A stretch of DNA of 64,000 nt, from positions 62,001-126,000 of the forward strand of contig JAUHYW010000019.1 in the NCBI GenBank assembly GCA_030426085.1. Reading direction: 5' to 3'. The position numbers and the translations under genes were made by a program. Shown one piece after another: positions 37,292 to 45,570 of this stretch. The DNA comes from a bacterium (GTDB lineage Bacteria; Myxococcota_A; Bradymonadia; UBA7976; UBA1532). Below the pieces are notes generated by a model. It did not search any database and was not told the origin of the DNA. It saw nothing but the letters and a program-made list of their open reading frames with translations. Positions within the stretch are counted from its first letter, which is position 1. Each line of letters starts with the position of its first letter.

Positions 37292-39943
37292 ATGGTGGAT
37301 CTGGACAAGAATTCCAACAACAACAGCGGCGGCGGCGGCATGAGCAAAGAGGTGGTCATCCTCGGGCTCATCGTCATCGGCGCCGCGGCCTTCTTCATCG
37401 GCCGGGCGAGCAGCGACAAGGACGGGGAGTCCTCCAAGGCCGAGGTCGAGGCGACCGCCGAGGTCGAGACCGAGACCGCCCGGGACGACGCGGCCCCGGC
37501 GACGAACGACAGCGACATCCTGCCGGTCGGCAGCAGCTACGCGATGGGCCCGGCGACCGCGCCGGTGACCATCATCGAGTTCAGCGAGTTCCAGTGCCCC
37601 TTCTGCAAGCGCGTCGGCCCGACGCTCGACCAGATCAAGAAGGAGTACGGGGACAAGGTCCGCATCGTCTTCAAGCACAACCCGCTGAGCTTCCACAAAG
37701 ACGCGCCCTACGCCGCCAAGGCGTCGCTCGCCGCCGGCAAGCAGGGCAAGTTCTGGGAGATGCACGACAAGCTCTTCGAGAACCAGCGGCAGATCAAAGA
37801 GGACGACATCAAGGGCTACGCCAAGGAGATCGGCCTCGACATGGCGCAGTTCGAGAAGGACGTCGCCAGCGACGAGATCGCCAAGATGGTCGCCGATGAC
37901 CAGGCGCTCGCCGGCAAGGTCGGCGCCCGGGGCACCCCCAACTTCTTCATCAACGGCGAGCAGCTCAGCGGCGCCCAGCCCTTCGACCGCTTCAAGGCGG
38001 TCATCGACAAGCAGCTCGCCGAGGCCGAGGCGGCCGTCAAGGCCGGCACCAAGGCCGAGGCGGTCTACGCTGCCCAGGTGAAGAAGAACTTCAAGGAGCC
38101 CAAGAAGGCCGCGCCCCGCAAGGCCGCCGCCGACGACAAGACCGTCTACAAGGTCCCCGTCGGCAGCTCGCCGGGCATGGGCGGCAGCGAGCCGCTCGTG
38201 ACCATCATCGAGTTCAGCGAGTTCCAGTGCCCCTTCTGCAAGCGGGTCCTGCCGACCCTCGAGCAGCTCAAGAAGGACTACGGGGACAAGATCCGGGTCG
38301 TCTTCAAGCACAACCCGCTGCCGTTCCACAAGGACGCCGAGCCCGCCGCCCGGGCCGCGATCGCCGCCGGCATGCAGGGCAAGTTCTGGGAGATGCACGA
38401 CAAGCTCTTCCAGGACACCAAGGCCCTCAAGGCCGAGAACCTCGAGCAGTACGCCAAGGAGCTCGGCCTCGACATGACGAAGTTCAAGGCCGACATGGAG
38501 TCGGACGCGGCCAAGAAGCAGATCAAGGATGATCAGGCCATCGCCAGCCAGTTCGGCGCCCGGGGCACCCCCAACTTCTTCATCAACGGCCGCAAGCTGA
38601 CCGGCGCCCGCCCGGTCAGCGCCTTCAAGTCGGTCATCGACGAGGAGATCAAGAAGGCCGAGGCGCTCGTCGCCAAGGGCACCCCCCGGGGCAAGGTCTA
38701 CGCGGAGCTGACCAAGAACGGCGCCACCAAGGCCGCCGCCCCGGCTCCCCGCAAGCGGCAGCCCGCCGCTGACGACAAGACCGTCTACAAGGTCCCCGTC
38801 GACGACCTCGACTTCGCCAAGGGCCCGGCCGACGCGCTGGTCACCATCATCGAGTACAGCGAGTTCCAGTGCCCCTTCTGCAAGCGCGTCCTGCCGACGA
38901 TGAAGCAGATCGAGGAGAAGTACGGCAAGGACGTGCGGGTCGTCTTCAAGCACAACCCGCTGCCGTTCCACAAGGACGCCCCCCTGGCCTCGCAGGCGGC
39001 CATCGCCGCCGGTAAGCAGGGCAAGTTCTGGGAGATGCACGACAAGCTGTTCGAGAACCAGAAGGCCCTCAAGCCGGACAACATCGACCAGTACGCCAAG
39101 GACATCGGCCTCGACATGACCCGGTTCAAGGCCGACCTCGAGGACTCGGCGGTCAAGGCCGCCATCGCCGCCGACCAGAAGCTCGCCGGCCAGATCGGCG
39201 CCCGGGGCACCCCCAACTTCTTCATCAACGGCCGCAAGCTGACCGGCGCCCAGCCGTTCAACAGCTTCCAGAAGGTCATCGACGAAGAGCTCGCCAAGGC
39301 CAAGGCGCTCGTCGCCAAGGGCACCCCCCGGGCCAAGGTCTACGAGGAGACCATCAAGAACGGCGCCACCAAGCCCGCCGCCAACCCCCGCGCCCAGCGC
39401 CCGCAGGAGGACCCCAACAAGGTCTACGAGGTGCCGGTCAACCCGGGCGACGCGATCAAGGGCCCGGCCAACGCCAAGGTCACCATCGTCGAGTTCAGCG
39501 AGTTCCAGTGCCCCTTCTGCAAGCGGGTCAACCCGACGATGGACCAGATCGTCAAGGAGTACGGCAAGGACGTGCGCATCGTCTTCAAGCACAACCCGCT
39601 GAGCTTCCACAAGGACGCGCCCTACGCCTCGCAGGCGGCCCTCGCCGCCGGCAAGCAGGGCAAGTTCTGGGAGATGCACGACATGCTCTTCGAGAACCAG
39701 CGGCAGCTCAAGCCGGAGGACATCGAGAAGTACGCCCAGGAGCTCGGCCTGAACATGGCCAAGTTCAAGGCCGACGCGGAGAGCGACGCGATCAAGAAGC
39801 AGATCGCCGCCGACCAGGCCCTCGCCGGCAAGGTGGGCGCCCGGGGCACCCCGACGTTCTTCATCAACGGCAAGAAGCTGCGCGGGGCCCAGCCCTACCC
39901 CCGCTTCAAGGAGATGATCGACGCGGCGCTCGGCAAGAAGTGA
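37292..39943 (+). CDS. Membrane-anchored protein with four tandem DsbA-like domains
   Basis: An 883-residue protein. The N-terminus is Asn/Gly-rich, then one membrane helix (about 25-42, VVILGLIVIGAAAFFIG) and an acidic linker. Four thioredoxin-fold domains of the DsbA/DsbG-like subfamily follow, each with a CPFC active site at Cys102, 313, 527 and 740 and a later GTPxFFING cis-Pro loop. Spacing between active sites is 211-214 residues, so the units are near-identical repeats. Orientation places all four domains outside the cytoplasm. Single-domain DsbA-like proteins of about 200 residues oxidise or isomerise disulfides; four linked copies are unusual. Lys-rich linkers with Ala/Pro separate them. 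Two Cys-rich secreted protein families nearby offer plausible clients. Start is ATG 37292; earlier codons lack coding character. Confidence 0.92.
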   Translation: MVDLDKNSNNNSGGGGMSKEVVILGLIVIGAAAFFIGRASSDKDGESSKAEVEATAEVETETARDDAAPATNDSDILPVGSSYAMGPATAPVTIIEFSEFQCPFCKRVGPTLDQIKKEYGDKVRIVFKHNPLSFHKDAPYAAKASLAAGKQGKFWEMHDKLFENQRQIKEDDIKGYAKEIGLDMAQFEKDVASDEIAKMVADDQALAGKVGARGTPNFFINGEQLSGAQPFDRFKAVIDKQLAEAEAAVKAGTKAEAVYAAQVKKNFKEPKKAAPRKAAADDKTVYKVPVGSSPGMGGSEPLVTIIEFSEFQCPFCKRVLPTLEQLKKDYGDKIRVVFKHNPLPFHKDAEPAARAAIAAGMQGKFWEMHDKLFQDTKALKAENLEQYAKELGLDMTKFKADMESDAAKKQIKDDQAIASQFGARGTPNFFINGRKLTGARPVSAFKSVIDEEIKKAEALVAKGTPRGKVYAELTKNGATKAAAPAPRKRQPAADDKTVYKVPVDDLDFAKGPADALVTIIEYSEFQCPFCKRVLPTMKQIEEKYGKDVRVVFKHNPLPFHKDAPLASQAAIAAGKQGKFWEMHDKLFENQKALKPDNIDQYAKDIGLDMTRFKADLEDSAVKAAIAADQKLAGQIGARGTPNFFINGRKLTGAQPFNSFQKVIDEELAKAKALVAKGTPRAKVYEETIKNGATKPAANPRAQRPQEDPNKVYEVPVNPGDAIKGPANAKVTIVEFSEFQCPFCKRVNPTMDQIVKEYGKDVRIVFKHNPLSFHKDAPYASQAALAAGKQGKFWEMHDMLFENQRQLKPEDIEKYAQELGLNMAKFKADAESDAIKKQIAADQALAGKVGARGTPTFFINGKKLRGAQPYPRFKEMIDAALGKK
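37560..39940 (+). repeat. Four tandem repeats of about 636 bp inside the DsbA-like gene
   Basis: The four domain units run at about 37560-38090, 38200-38750, 38840-39400 and 39470-39940. They share long blocks around CPFCKR, FKHNPL, GKQGKFWEMHD and GTPxFFING, at DNA level too, so they may still be homogenised by recombination or be a fairly recent expansion. Confidence 0.8.
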
Positions 39944-39955
39944 TCGCGTGATCGA

Positions 39956-39973
39956 CCGGGCCTGCGGGCCCGG
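39956..39973. terminator. Hairpin after the four-domain DsbA gene
   Basis: CCGGGCC (39956-39962) and GGCCCGG (39967-39973) form a 7-bp stem with a 4-base loop, 12 bases after the stop. A CTCTT stretch lies about 15 bases beyond but no true T-run, so termination is only possible. Confidence 0.45.
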
Positions 39974-40012
39974 CCTCCCCTGCCCCTCTTCACCCCCGGC
40001 GCCCGCCGAAGG

Positions 40013-40041
40013 GTGACACTCCTCCCGGATTCTGCTACCTC
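40013..40041 (+). promoter_or_regulatory. Candidate promoter of the TlpA-like gene
   Basis: GTGACA (40013-40018), 17 bases and TACCTC (40036-40041). Transcription would start near 40048, leaving a 22-base leader before ATG 40070. Confidence 0.45.
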
Positions 40042-40069
40042 GTAGGCTCTCCGACCGACCGGCGAGCCC

Positions 40070-40684
40070 ATGGATCCGAACTCCGATCAGCCCCGCCCCG
40101 ATCGCACGCCCGAGGTGCCCCCCGCGCGCCAGCCCATGCAGTGGGCGGTGCTCGCCGGGGCCCTGGTGGTGCTCGTCGGCCTGCTCACCGCCCACCTCGG
40201 CCGCCCGGACCACGAGCGGGCCCTGCCCCTGGTGGGCGCTTTCGGGGCCCAGCTCCTCGACGCGCCGGCCCCCGACATCGTGGTGCAGGATCGGGCGGGC
40301 CAGCCCATCCGGCTCAGCGACCTGCGGGGCAAGGTGGTCTTCGTGAACTTCTGGGCGACCTGGTGCCCGCCGTGTCGGGCCGAGATCCCCGACCTCGAAG
40401 AGCTGGCCGAGAAGATGCGGCACGTGCCGTTCGAGATCTTCGCGGTGAGCTCCGACGAGTCGTGGGCCGAGATCGACCAGTTCTTCGGGGGCAAGGAGAG
40501 CCGCATGCTCATCGGCCTCGACCCGAACAAGCAGGCCATCGCGGCGACCTACGGCACCGAGAAGCTGCCCGAGACCTACGTCGTCGACCGCGACGGGCGG
40601 CTGCGGCTGCGCTTCATCAACGCCCAGCCGTGGGCCGACGAGCGCATCCACCGCTACCTCGAGTGGCTCGCCACGACCCGCTGA
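40070..40684 (+). CDS. TlpA/ResA-like membrane thioredoxin
   Basis: A 204-residue thiol-disulfide oxidoreductase. A single helix near residues 22-43 (WAVLAGALVVLVGLLTAHL) anchors it in the membrane. The AhpC/TSA-redoxin fold follows, with FWATWCPPC active site (Cys99 and Cys102) and a cis-Pro in the LPETYVVD stretch. Such proteins are reductases that keep cytochrome c or other Cys pairs reduced outside the cytoplasm. It lies 126 bases after the DsbA-like repeat gene; the two redox proteins could act in a pathway. The next gene follows after 13 bases. Confidence 0.9.
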   Translation: MDPNSDQPRPDRTPEVPPARQPMQWAVLAGALVVLVGLLTAHLGRPDHERALPLVGAFGAQLLDAPAPDIVVQDRAGQPIRLSDLRGKVVFVNFWATWCPPCRAEIPDLEELAEKMRHVPFEIFAVSSDESWAEIDQFFGGKESRMLIGLDPNKQAIAATYGTEKLPETYVVDRDGRLRLRFINAQPWADERIHRYLEWLATTR

Positions 40685-40697
40685 ACCCGAGGACGCC

Positions 40698-41786
40698 GTG
40701 CCCGCCCCGATGCCTGCCGGTCGGCTGCACTACCCCGAGGTCACCCGGGTGGGGCAGGTGCGTCGGCGGTTGTTCTTCGCCGGCTTCTCGGTGCTGGCGG
40801 TGCTCGGGCTGGGCACCTTCGGCTACTACATGCTCGGCAGCATCGGCCGCGCCGAGCCGTGGGCGCTGCTCGACTGCCTCTACATGGTGCTCGTCACGCT
40901 GACCACGGTGGGCTACACCGAGGTGCTCGACGTGCGCACGGTGCAGTACGCCGAGCTGTTCACCATGATGCTGCTCGTGTCGGGCACCGGGGTGAGCGTC
41001 TACTTCCTCTCGGCGGTGACGGCGTTCATCATCGAGGGCGACCTGCGAGAAGCGATCTGGAGGCGCAGAGTGCGAGGCGAACTGCAGACCGTCACCGGAC
41101 ACCACATCGTCTGCGGCGCGGGCGAGACGGGCAGCAGCGTCGTCGAAGACCTGCTCGCCTCGGGGTGCCAGGTGGTCGTCATCGAGAACGACCCCAACCA
41201 CATCGACCGGCTCGTGCGCCGGGTCGGCCAGAGCTTCATCGCCCTCGAAGGGGACGCCACCGAGGACGAGGTGCTGCTCGAGTCGGGCCTCGAGCGGGCC
41301 GAGGGCATCGTCGCTACGCTGCACACCGACCGGGACAACCTCTTCATCGTGGTCACCGCCCGCCAGATGAACCCCGACATCCGCGTGGTGAGCCGGGCGA
41401 TCGACGAGCGGGCCGGGCAGAAGCTCTTGCGGGCCGGGGCCGACGCGGTCGTCAGCCCGAACCAGATCGGCGGCAAGCGCATGGCCCGGGAGCTGCTGTA
41501 TCCCGGGGTCGTCGGCTTCATGGATCTGATCGTGCGCCACCCCGACCGCCACCTGTCGGTGCACGCCTTCACCCTGCCCGACGACAGCCCGCTCGACGGC
41601 CAGACCCTGGGCAACTCGGGCATCCGCCGGGCGAGCAACGCGCTGGTGCTGTCGGTGAACCCGCCGAACGACGGCCCCTCGATCTTCAACCCCCCGCCCG
41701 AGCTGGTGCTGGAGCGCGGTATGTGCCTCTACGTCCTGGGCGACCAGGGCTCGATCGAGAAGCTCAAGGCCTACGCGTCGCGCTGA
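40698..41786 (+). CDS. Potassium channel with RCK (TrkA) domain
   Basis: A 362-residue two-helix potassium channel. Two membrane helices near residues 25-50 and 88-110 flank a pore loop with filter TVGYTE at about 73-78, in place of the usual TVGYGD. After a linker the RCK N-terminal Rossmann part has GAGETG (nucleotide loop), and a ligand or ion site would follow. A C-terminal RCK_C domain ends the protein. It resembles MthK/GsuK-type ligand-gated channels. Start GTG 40698 is preceded by GAGGA. It overlaps the next, convergent gene by 23 bases. Confidence 0.92.
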   Translation: MPAPMPAGRLHYPEVTRVGQVRRRLFFAGFSVLAVLGLGTFGYYMLGSIGRAEPWALLDCLYMVLVTLTTVGYTEVLDVRTVQYAELFTMMLLVSGTGVSVYFLSAVTAFIIEGDLREAIWRRRVRGELQTVTGHHIVCGAGETGSSVVEDLLASGCQVVVIENDPNHIDRLVRRVGQSFIALEGDATEDEVLLESGLERAEGIVATLHTDRDNLFIVVTARQMNPDIRVVSRAIDERAGQKLLRAGADAVVSPNQIGGKRMARELLYPGVVGFMDLIVRHPDRHLSVHAFTLPDDSPLDGQTLGNSGIRRASNALVLSVNPPNDGPSIFNPPPELVLERGMCLYVLGDQGSIEKLKAYASR

Positions 41787-43620
41787 GCACCTCCCACGCG
41801 CCGGCTCGCCGCCGCAGCCGGATGGGCGCCGACGTGGGCGTCTTCAGCGGCAGCACCGCCCGCCCTCCGTCGAAGCGCAGCACCGCGCCCGCGGGGCCGC
41901 CCGCCCACTCGACCCGCGCCCCGGCCCTCACCGGCACCCCGACATCATCCCCGCTGCGGCTCAGGATCCCGTCGACCCCGACCGTGATCTCGACCCGCCC
42001 ATCGGGCAGCGGGCGGGCCGACAGCGGGCCGGCGCCCTTCATCCGGCACCGGGGGTCGTGGGGCACCGCCCGCGCGGCCACGACCTGCGCGGCCGCCTCG
42101 GGCGGCTCGAGGCACCACAGCGCGTCGAGGTAGTCCACGAGGTCGATGCCCGGGGCGCCGCGATCGGTCCAGCCGGCGCGCAGCGCGCCGAAGAGCGGGC
42201 CGAACACCGCGCCCGGCTCGAGCTGCGCCGGGTCGTCGTCCCCCGGGGGGCCGTCGTGCAGATCCCACAAGAGCGCCGCCACCAGCCACTCGCTGATCGC
42301 GCCGGTGCCCGTGCCGTCGGCGGTGCCGAAGGCCATCGGATCAGCCATCGCCTCCAGGTCGAGGCGCGCCACGCCGGCCAGCTTGTAGTCGAGCTGCACC
42401 GGGGTATCGGGCCAGCCGCCGAAGAACGTGGCGAAGCCCTCGGACCACGCGATCGCCGGCTCGATCCGGGAGCCGTCGTGCCGCCCGCCGCCGCTGTCGT
42501 CCCGGCTGAAGGCGGCGGCGACGTGATGCCCCATCTCGTGCACGATGACGGCCCGATCCCACTCGTCGGGGTCGCTGAGGCGACCGCTCAGCTCGATCAG
42601 CGGCTCGGCCCCCGGGCGGAAGCAGCTCCCGCAGGGCTCGGCGAAGCCCGGGCGCCAGCGATAGCGCGCGGGGGGTGTATCGGCGGCGGGCAGATCGGGC
42701 GGCAGGAGCGGCCCCAGACGGGCGAGCGCGTCGGCGGCGGTGCGGGCGACGAACCACGCGGCGGCGGTCGGCCCGTCCGGGTCGAGGCCCGCGTCGACGT
42801 CGGCCGATCCGTCGAGCGAGGCGACCGGCTCGGCCCACGGCAACCGCCCGTCGGGCCCCACCCGGACCGGCACTCCCAGCGCCTCGGCCTCGGCCACCAG
42901 CCGCAGCGTCATCGGCGCTGGCGCAGCCTCGGCCCGCAGGTCGAAGCGCCCGTCGCCGTCCACCCGGCCGGCGGCGACCCAGGCGCCGGCCTCGTCCACG
43001 AGGTCGACCCGGGCCCCGGCGGTCGTGAACCCGGCCGGCCCGCCCAGCCCCACATCGGTGACCGGGCGCGCCCAACCGGCGACGCGCCCCTGCACCCGGA
43101 TCGGTGCGGTGGGCGGCGCCTCGACGGCGATCGTGAGCCCGTACTGCCCGGGGCCGAAGACCCTCAACACCGCCCCCTCGGCGGGCGCGGTCCAGCTCAG
43201 GGTCGCGTCGCCGTCCACCGCCAGCCGCTCGACCCGGATGGCGCCGGGCCACCACAGCTCGGCGATCAACGCGCCCCCCCGCGGGGTCAGGCGGGCCCGG
43301 ATCGCGCGCCCGGGGGCCGCGTCGACCCGCACCGCGTCCCCCGCAGCGCACGGGGCGCGGGCGGAGATCCCGGGCGCCGGGACGGGGTCGGGGTCGGCCA
43401 GCGGGGCGCAGTCGTCGGGGCCCGGCGCGGTGTCGGCGCCATCGGCATCGGGCGCGGCGTCGGTCGGCGCGCCATCGGGGCCGACGTCCGGGCGGGCGTC
43501 GGACCCGCGATCAGGGGGCTGCCCGGCGGGCGGTGTCCGGGGGCCCGGCTCGGGGTCGAGGCAGCCGGTGAGCGCCAGCGCGCAGAGCCAGGCGGCCGTC
43601 GGCAAGGAGGAGGCTCGCAT
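41764..43620 (-). CDS. Lipoprotein with HExxH metalloprotease-like motif
   Basis: A 618-residue lipoprotein. The ATG at 43620 starts a signal ending in LALTGC, followed by an Asp/Pro/Ala spacer. A bacterial Ig-like region comes next, and a beta domain at about 190-280. The catalytic-like segment HEMGH lies at 361-365 (HEMGHHVAAAF), followed after 28 residues by EGFATFFGG with Glu394, the arrangement of gluzincin zinc peptidases. The C-terminal 120 residues are beta-rich. It is probably a secreted zinc-dependent peptidase or a non-peptidase relative. Upstream in-frame codons before 43620 lack coding character. Its 3' end overlaps the potassium channel gene by 23 bases on the opposite strand. 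Confidence 0.8.
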   Translation of the reverse strand: MRASSLPTAAWLCALALTGCLDPEPGPRTPPAGQPPDRGSDARPDVGPDGAPTDAAPDADGADTAPGPDDCAPLADPDPVPAPGISARAPCAAGDAVRVDAAPGRAIRARLTPRGGALIAELWWPGAIRVERLAVDGDATLSWTAPAEGAVLRVFGPGQYGLTIAVEAPPTAPIRVQGRVAGWARPVTDVGLGGPAGFTTAGARVDLVDEAGAWVAAGRVDGDGRFDLRAEAAPAPMTLRLVAEAEALGVPVRVGPDGRLPWAEPVASLDGSADVDAGLDPDGPTAAAWFVARTAADALARLGPLLPPDLPAADTPPARYRWRPGFAEPCGSCFRPGAEPLIELSGRLSDPDEWDRAVIVHEMGHHVAAAFSRDDSGGGRHDGSRIEPAIAWSEGFATFFGGWPDTPVQLDYKLAGVARLDLEAMADPMAFGTADGTGTGAISEWLVAALLWDLHDGPPGDDDPAQLEPGAVFGPLFGALRAGWTDRGAPGIDLVDYLDALWCLEPPEAAAQVVAARAVPHDPRCRMKGAGPLSARPLPDGRVEITVGVDGILSRSGDDVGVPVRAGARVEWAGGPAGAVLRFDGGRAVLPLKTPTSAPIRLRRRAGAWEVLSATRRP

Positions 43621-43685
43621 CGGGCGAAGGTAGCAGAGCGGCCGGGTCCGGCGCCCGCCGGGCAGCGCCCGACGCCCGATGCTGG

Positions 43686-43691
43686 TAGTAT
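43686..43691 (+). promoter_or_regulatory. Candidate -10 box for the CPBP gene
   Basis: TAGTAT lies exactly eight bases before GTG 43700, the same gap as at the kinase promoters. No convincing -35 box lies 17 bases upstream, so this is a partial match only. Confidence 0.4.
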
Positions 43692-43699
43692 GCCGCGCC

Positions 43700-44245
43700 G
43701 TGATCCGCAACCTCTCGTTCTACGCGGTGATGATCCTCGCCGCGGTGCTGCTGCAGCTCGTCTTCGGGGGCGACCCGTGGACCCTGTGGACCCCGTACGC
43801 CCACCGGGTGGACGATCCGCTCGCCTGGCAGATCGGGCTGGGGGTCGCGGCGGGGCTCGCGGTCGTCCTGCTGTCGCGGGTCGGCTCGGCGTGGTTCGCG
43901 TGGTCCCGGGGGCTCGACCGCTGGTTCCGGGACGTGCTCGGCCCGCTCGACGGGCGGGAGATCTTCGCGATGGCGGTGCTCAGCGCGCTGGCCGAGGAGA
44001 TCTTCTTCCGGGGGTTCCTCCAGCCGCGCCTCGAGCTCGTGCCGACCGCGATCCTGTTCGGGCTGGTGCACTTCCCCTTCGAGAAGCGCCTGTGGCCGTG
44101 GACCATCAGCGCCACCGCCATGGGCTTCGCCTTCGGCTACATGGTCGAGACCCAGGGCACGCTCGTCGCCGCGGTGCTGGCCCACTTCACGATCAACTAC
44201 TTCAACCTGCACGTCCTGGTGCGGCCGCTGGCGGCCGAGCGGTGA
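43700..44245 (+). CDS. CPBP family intramembrane protease
   Basis: A 181-residue membrane protein with the CPBP (Abi/CAAX-like) signature: ALAEEIFFRGFLQ supplies the Glu-Glu and Arg, LFGLVHF the first His, and LAHFTINYF the second His with Asn. Several helices are visible (YAVMILAAVLLQLVF, IGLGVAAGLAVVLL). The catalytic motif set of the family is therefore complete, and cleavage would occur inside the membrane. The substrate is unknown. I prefer GTG 43700 over the earlier ATG 43679, since a -10-like box lies eight bases upstream. GTGA overlap joins it to the following small gene. Confidence 0.87.
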   Translation: MIRNLSFYAVMILAAVLLQLVFGGDPWTLWTPYAHRVDDPLAWQIGLGVAAGLAVVLLSRVGSAWFAWSRGLDRWFRDVLGPLDGREIFAMAVLSALAEEIFFRGFLQPRLELVPTAILFGLVHFPFEKRLWPWTISATAMGFAFGYMVETQGTLVAAVLAHFTINYFNLHVLVRPLAAER

Positions 44246-44490
44246 GGAGCCTGGGGCCCACCTGGGCGGTCGTGCTGACCCTCGACGTGCACCTGCTCGC
44301 CGCGCTGGCCCTGGCCAACATGGGCTTCGCCGCCAGCGCGGTGCTGCTGCTCTTCCGGCGGCGGCGGGCGGTCGATCGGCTGCTCATCGGGCTGGGCGTC
44401 TTCGCGCTGGTGATGGGCGCCTCGCTCGGCGGCATGTACCTCTTCGCCGGCGCGCCCATCCGCGAGGTGCAGCTCCTGGTCTTCGACTGA
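44242..44490 (+). CDS. Small two-helix membrane protein
   Basis: An 82-residue protein that begins at GTG 44242, overlapping the CPBP stop (GTGA). It has two hydrophobic segments (LLAALALANMGFAASAVLLL and LLIGLGVFALVMGASLGGMYLF) around a basic RRRRAV loop. I recognise no family. Coupled translation suggests it is a partner or substrate of the CPBP protease. The next gene is convergent, 33 bases away. Confidence 0.7.
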   Translation: MRSLGPTWAVVLTLDVHLLAALALANMGFAASAVLLLFRRRRAVDRLLIGLGVFALVMGASLGGMYLFAGAPIREVQLLVFD

Positions 44491-44523
44491 TCGACTGAGC
44501 AGCGGCGACCGCGGGCCCCGGGG

Positions 44524-45204
44524 TCAGCCCCGAGTGACGTGGTAGCGCACGATGGGCAGCCCCTGCGCCATGCACGTCGCCTCGCGATGGGTCGGCGGCA
44601 GGGTGCCCTCGGCGAAGGCTTCGGGCGGCGACAGCGCGGGCACCGCGGCGAAGGCCTCGGCGAACTCCTCGGCGATGGCCGGCACGTCCGACTTGACCCA
44701 GATCCGGCCGCCGGGGCGCAGCATCTCGGAGAGCTCGCGGGCGAAGCCGAGGGTCACCAGCCGGCGCTTGGCGTGGCGCTTCTTCCACCACGGGTCGGGG
44801 AAGTTGATGTAGACCCCGGTCAGGCTGCCCGGGGCGAAGAGCACCCCCGAGACGGCCCGGGCGTCGGCCCAGATGAAGCGCAGGTTGCGCGGCGCCTCGG
44901 GGTCGGGGCCGAGCACGTTGGCCAGCCGCCAGCAGTAGCGACGGCGGATCTCGATGCCGATCACGTTGGCCTCGGGCATGCGCCGGGCCAGCGCGACGAG
45001 GAACTTGCCCCGGTTGTAGCCGATCTCGAGGTGCAGCGGGGCCTCGCGGCCGTAGATGGCGGCCCAGTCCACCGGCAGCACGTCGGGCCGGGGCGCGACG
45101 TTGTGCCCCCCGACGTCGTTGCCGCCGAACAGGTGGGCGTTGAGCAGCGGCCAGGCGTCTTCGCCTTGGGGCAGGGTGACGGTGGGACCGCGCAGGCGGG
45201 GCAT
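44524..45204 (-). CDS. trmB: tRNA (guanine-N7)-methyltransferase
   Basis: A 226-residue SAM-dependent methyltransferase that makes 7-methylguanosine at position 46 of tRNA. It shows LHLEIGYNRGKFL (SAM loop), ADARAV, NFPDPWWKKRHAKRR (TrmB hallmark) and a C-terminal segment with PTHREATC, matching the family. Start ATG 45204 is set by GGGAGG four bases upstream. It lies on the minus strand behind the recJ-linked small gene, with its own candidate promoter overlapping that gene's stop. Confidence 0.93.
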   Translation of the reverse strand: MPRLRGPTVTLPQGEDAWPLLNAHLFGGNDVGGHNVAPRPDVLPVDWAAIYGREAPLHLEIGYNRGKFLVALARRMPEANVIGIEIRRRYCWRLANVLGPDPEAPRNLRFIWADARAVSGVLFAPGSLTGVYINFPDPWWKKRHAKRRLVTLGFARELSEMLRPGGRIWVKSDVPAIAEEFAEAFAAVPALSPPEAFAEGTLPPTHREATCMAQGLPIVRYHVTRG

Positions 45205-45235
45205 GGGGCCTCCCGAGGATGCAGACGTGCAGGCC

Positions 45236-45265
45236 CGTCTATCCAAGCCGGGGGGCGGCTGTCAA
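45236..45265 (-). promoter_or_regulatory. Candidate promoter of trmB
   Basis: On the minus strand a consensus TTGACA (45265-45260) lies 18 bases before TAGACG (45241-45236). The -35 overlaps the stop codon of the preceding gene. Transcription would start near 45229, 25 bases before ATG 45204. Confidence 0.5.
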
Positions 45266-45570
45266 TCGGGCGCTGCGTCGGGGCCGGCGTCGGCCGCCCC
45301 GACCCCCGGGGTGATGTCCGGTGGGCCGGCGTCCGGCGGCGGGCCCGGGTCGGGGCCGACCTCCATCCGATCGAGCACGCTCGGGGGCAGCTCCAGCGCC
45401 GGATCACCGGTGACCTCGGCGATGAACCCGGCGGCCTCCTCCCCCACCCCGGCCTTGTACAAGATGACCAGCCCCAGCCCGATGGCCAGCAGGAACGCCG
45501 CGCCCAGCCCCTTCTTCGGCCGGATGTCGGCGATGTCGCTCGCCCGCCGCCGCCGGCGACGCCGGGTCAT
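45262..45570 (-). CDS. Small single-pass membrane protein after recJ
   Basis: A 102-residue protein: an Arg-rich N-terminus ([11 protein letters not shown]), one membrane helix (GLGAAFLLAIGLGLVILYKAG) and a Pro/Asp-rich tail (DPGPPPDAGPPD) probably outside. It starts with ATG inside recJ's stop (ATGA), implying coupled translation. No family is recognised. Orientation by the positive-inside rule puts the Arg cluster in the cytoplasm. Confidence 0.65.
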   Translation of the reverse strand: MTRRRRRRRASDIADIRPKKGLGAAFLLAIGLGLVILYKAGVGEEAAGFIAEVTGDPALELPPSVLDRMEVGPDPGPPPDAGPPDITPGVGAADAGPDAAPD

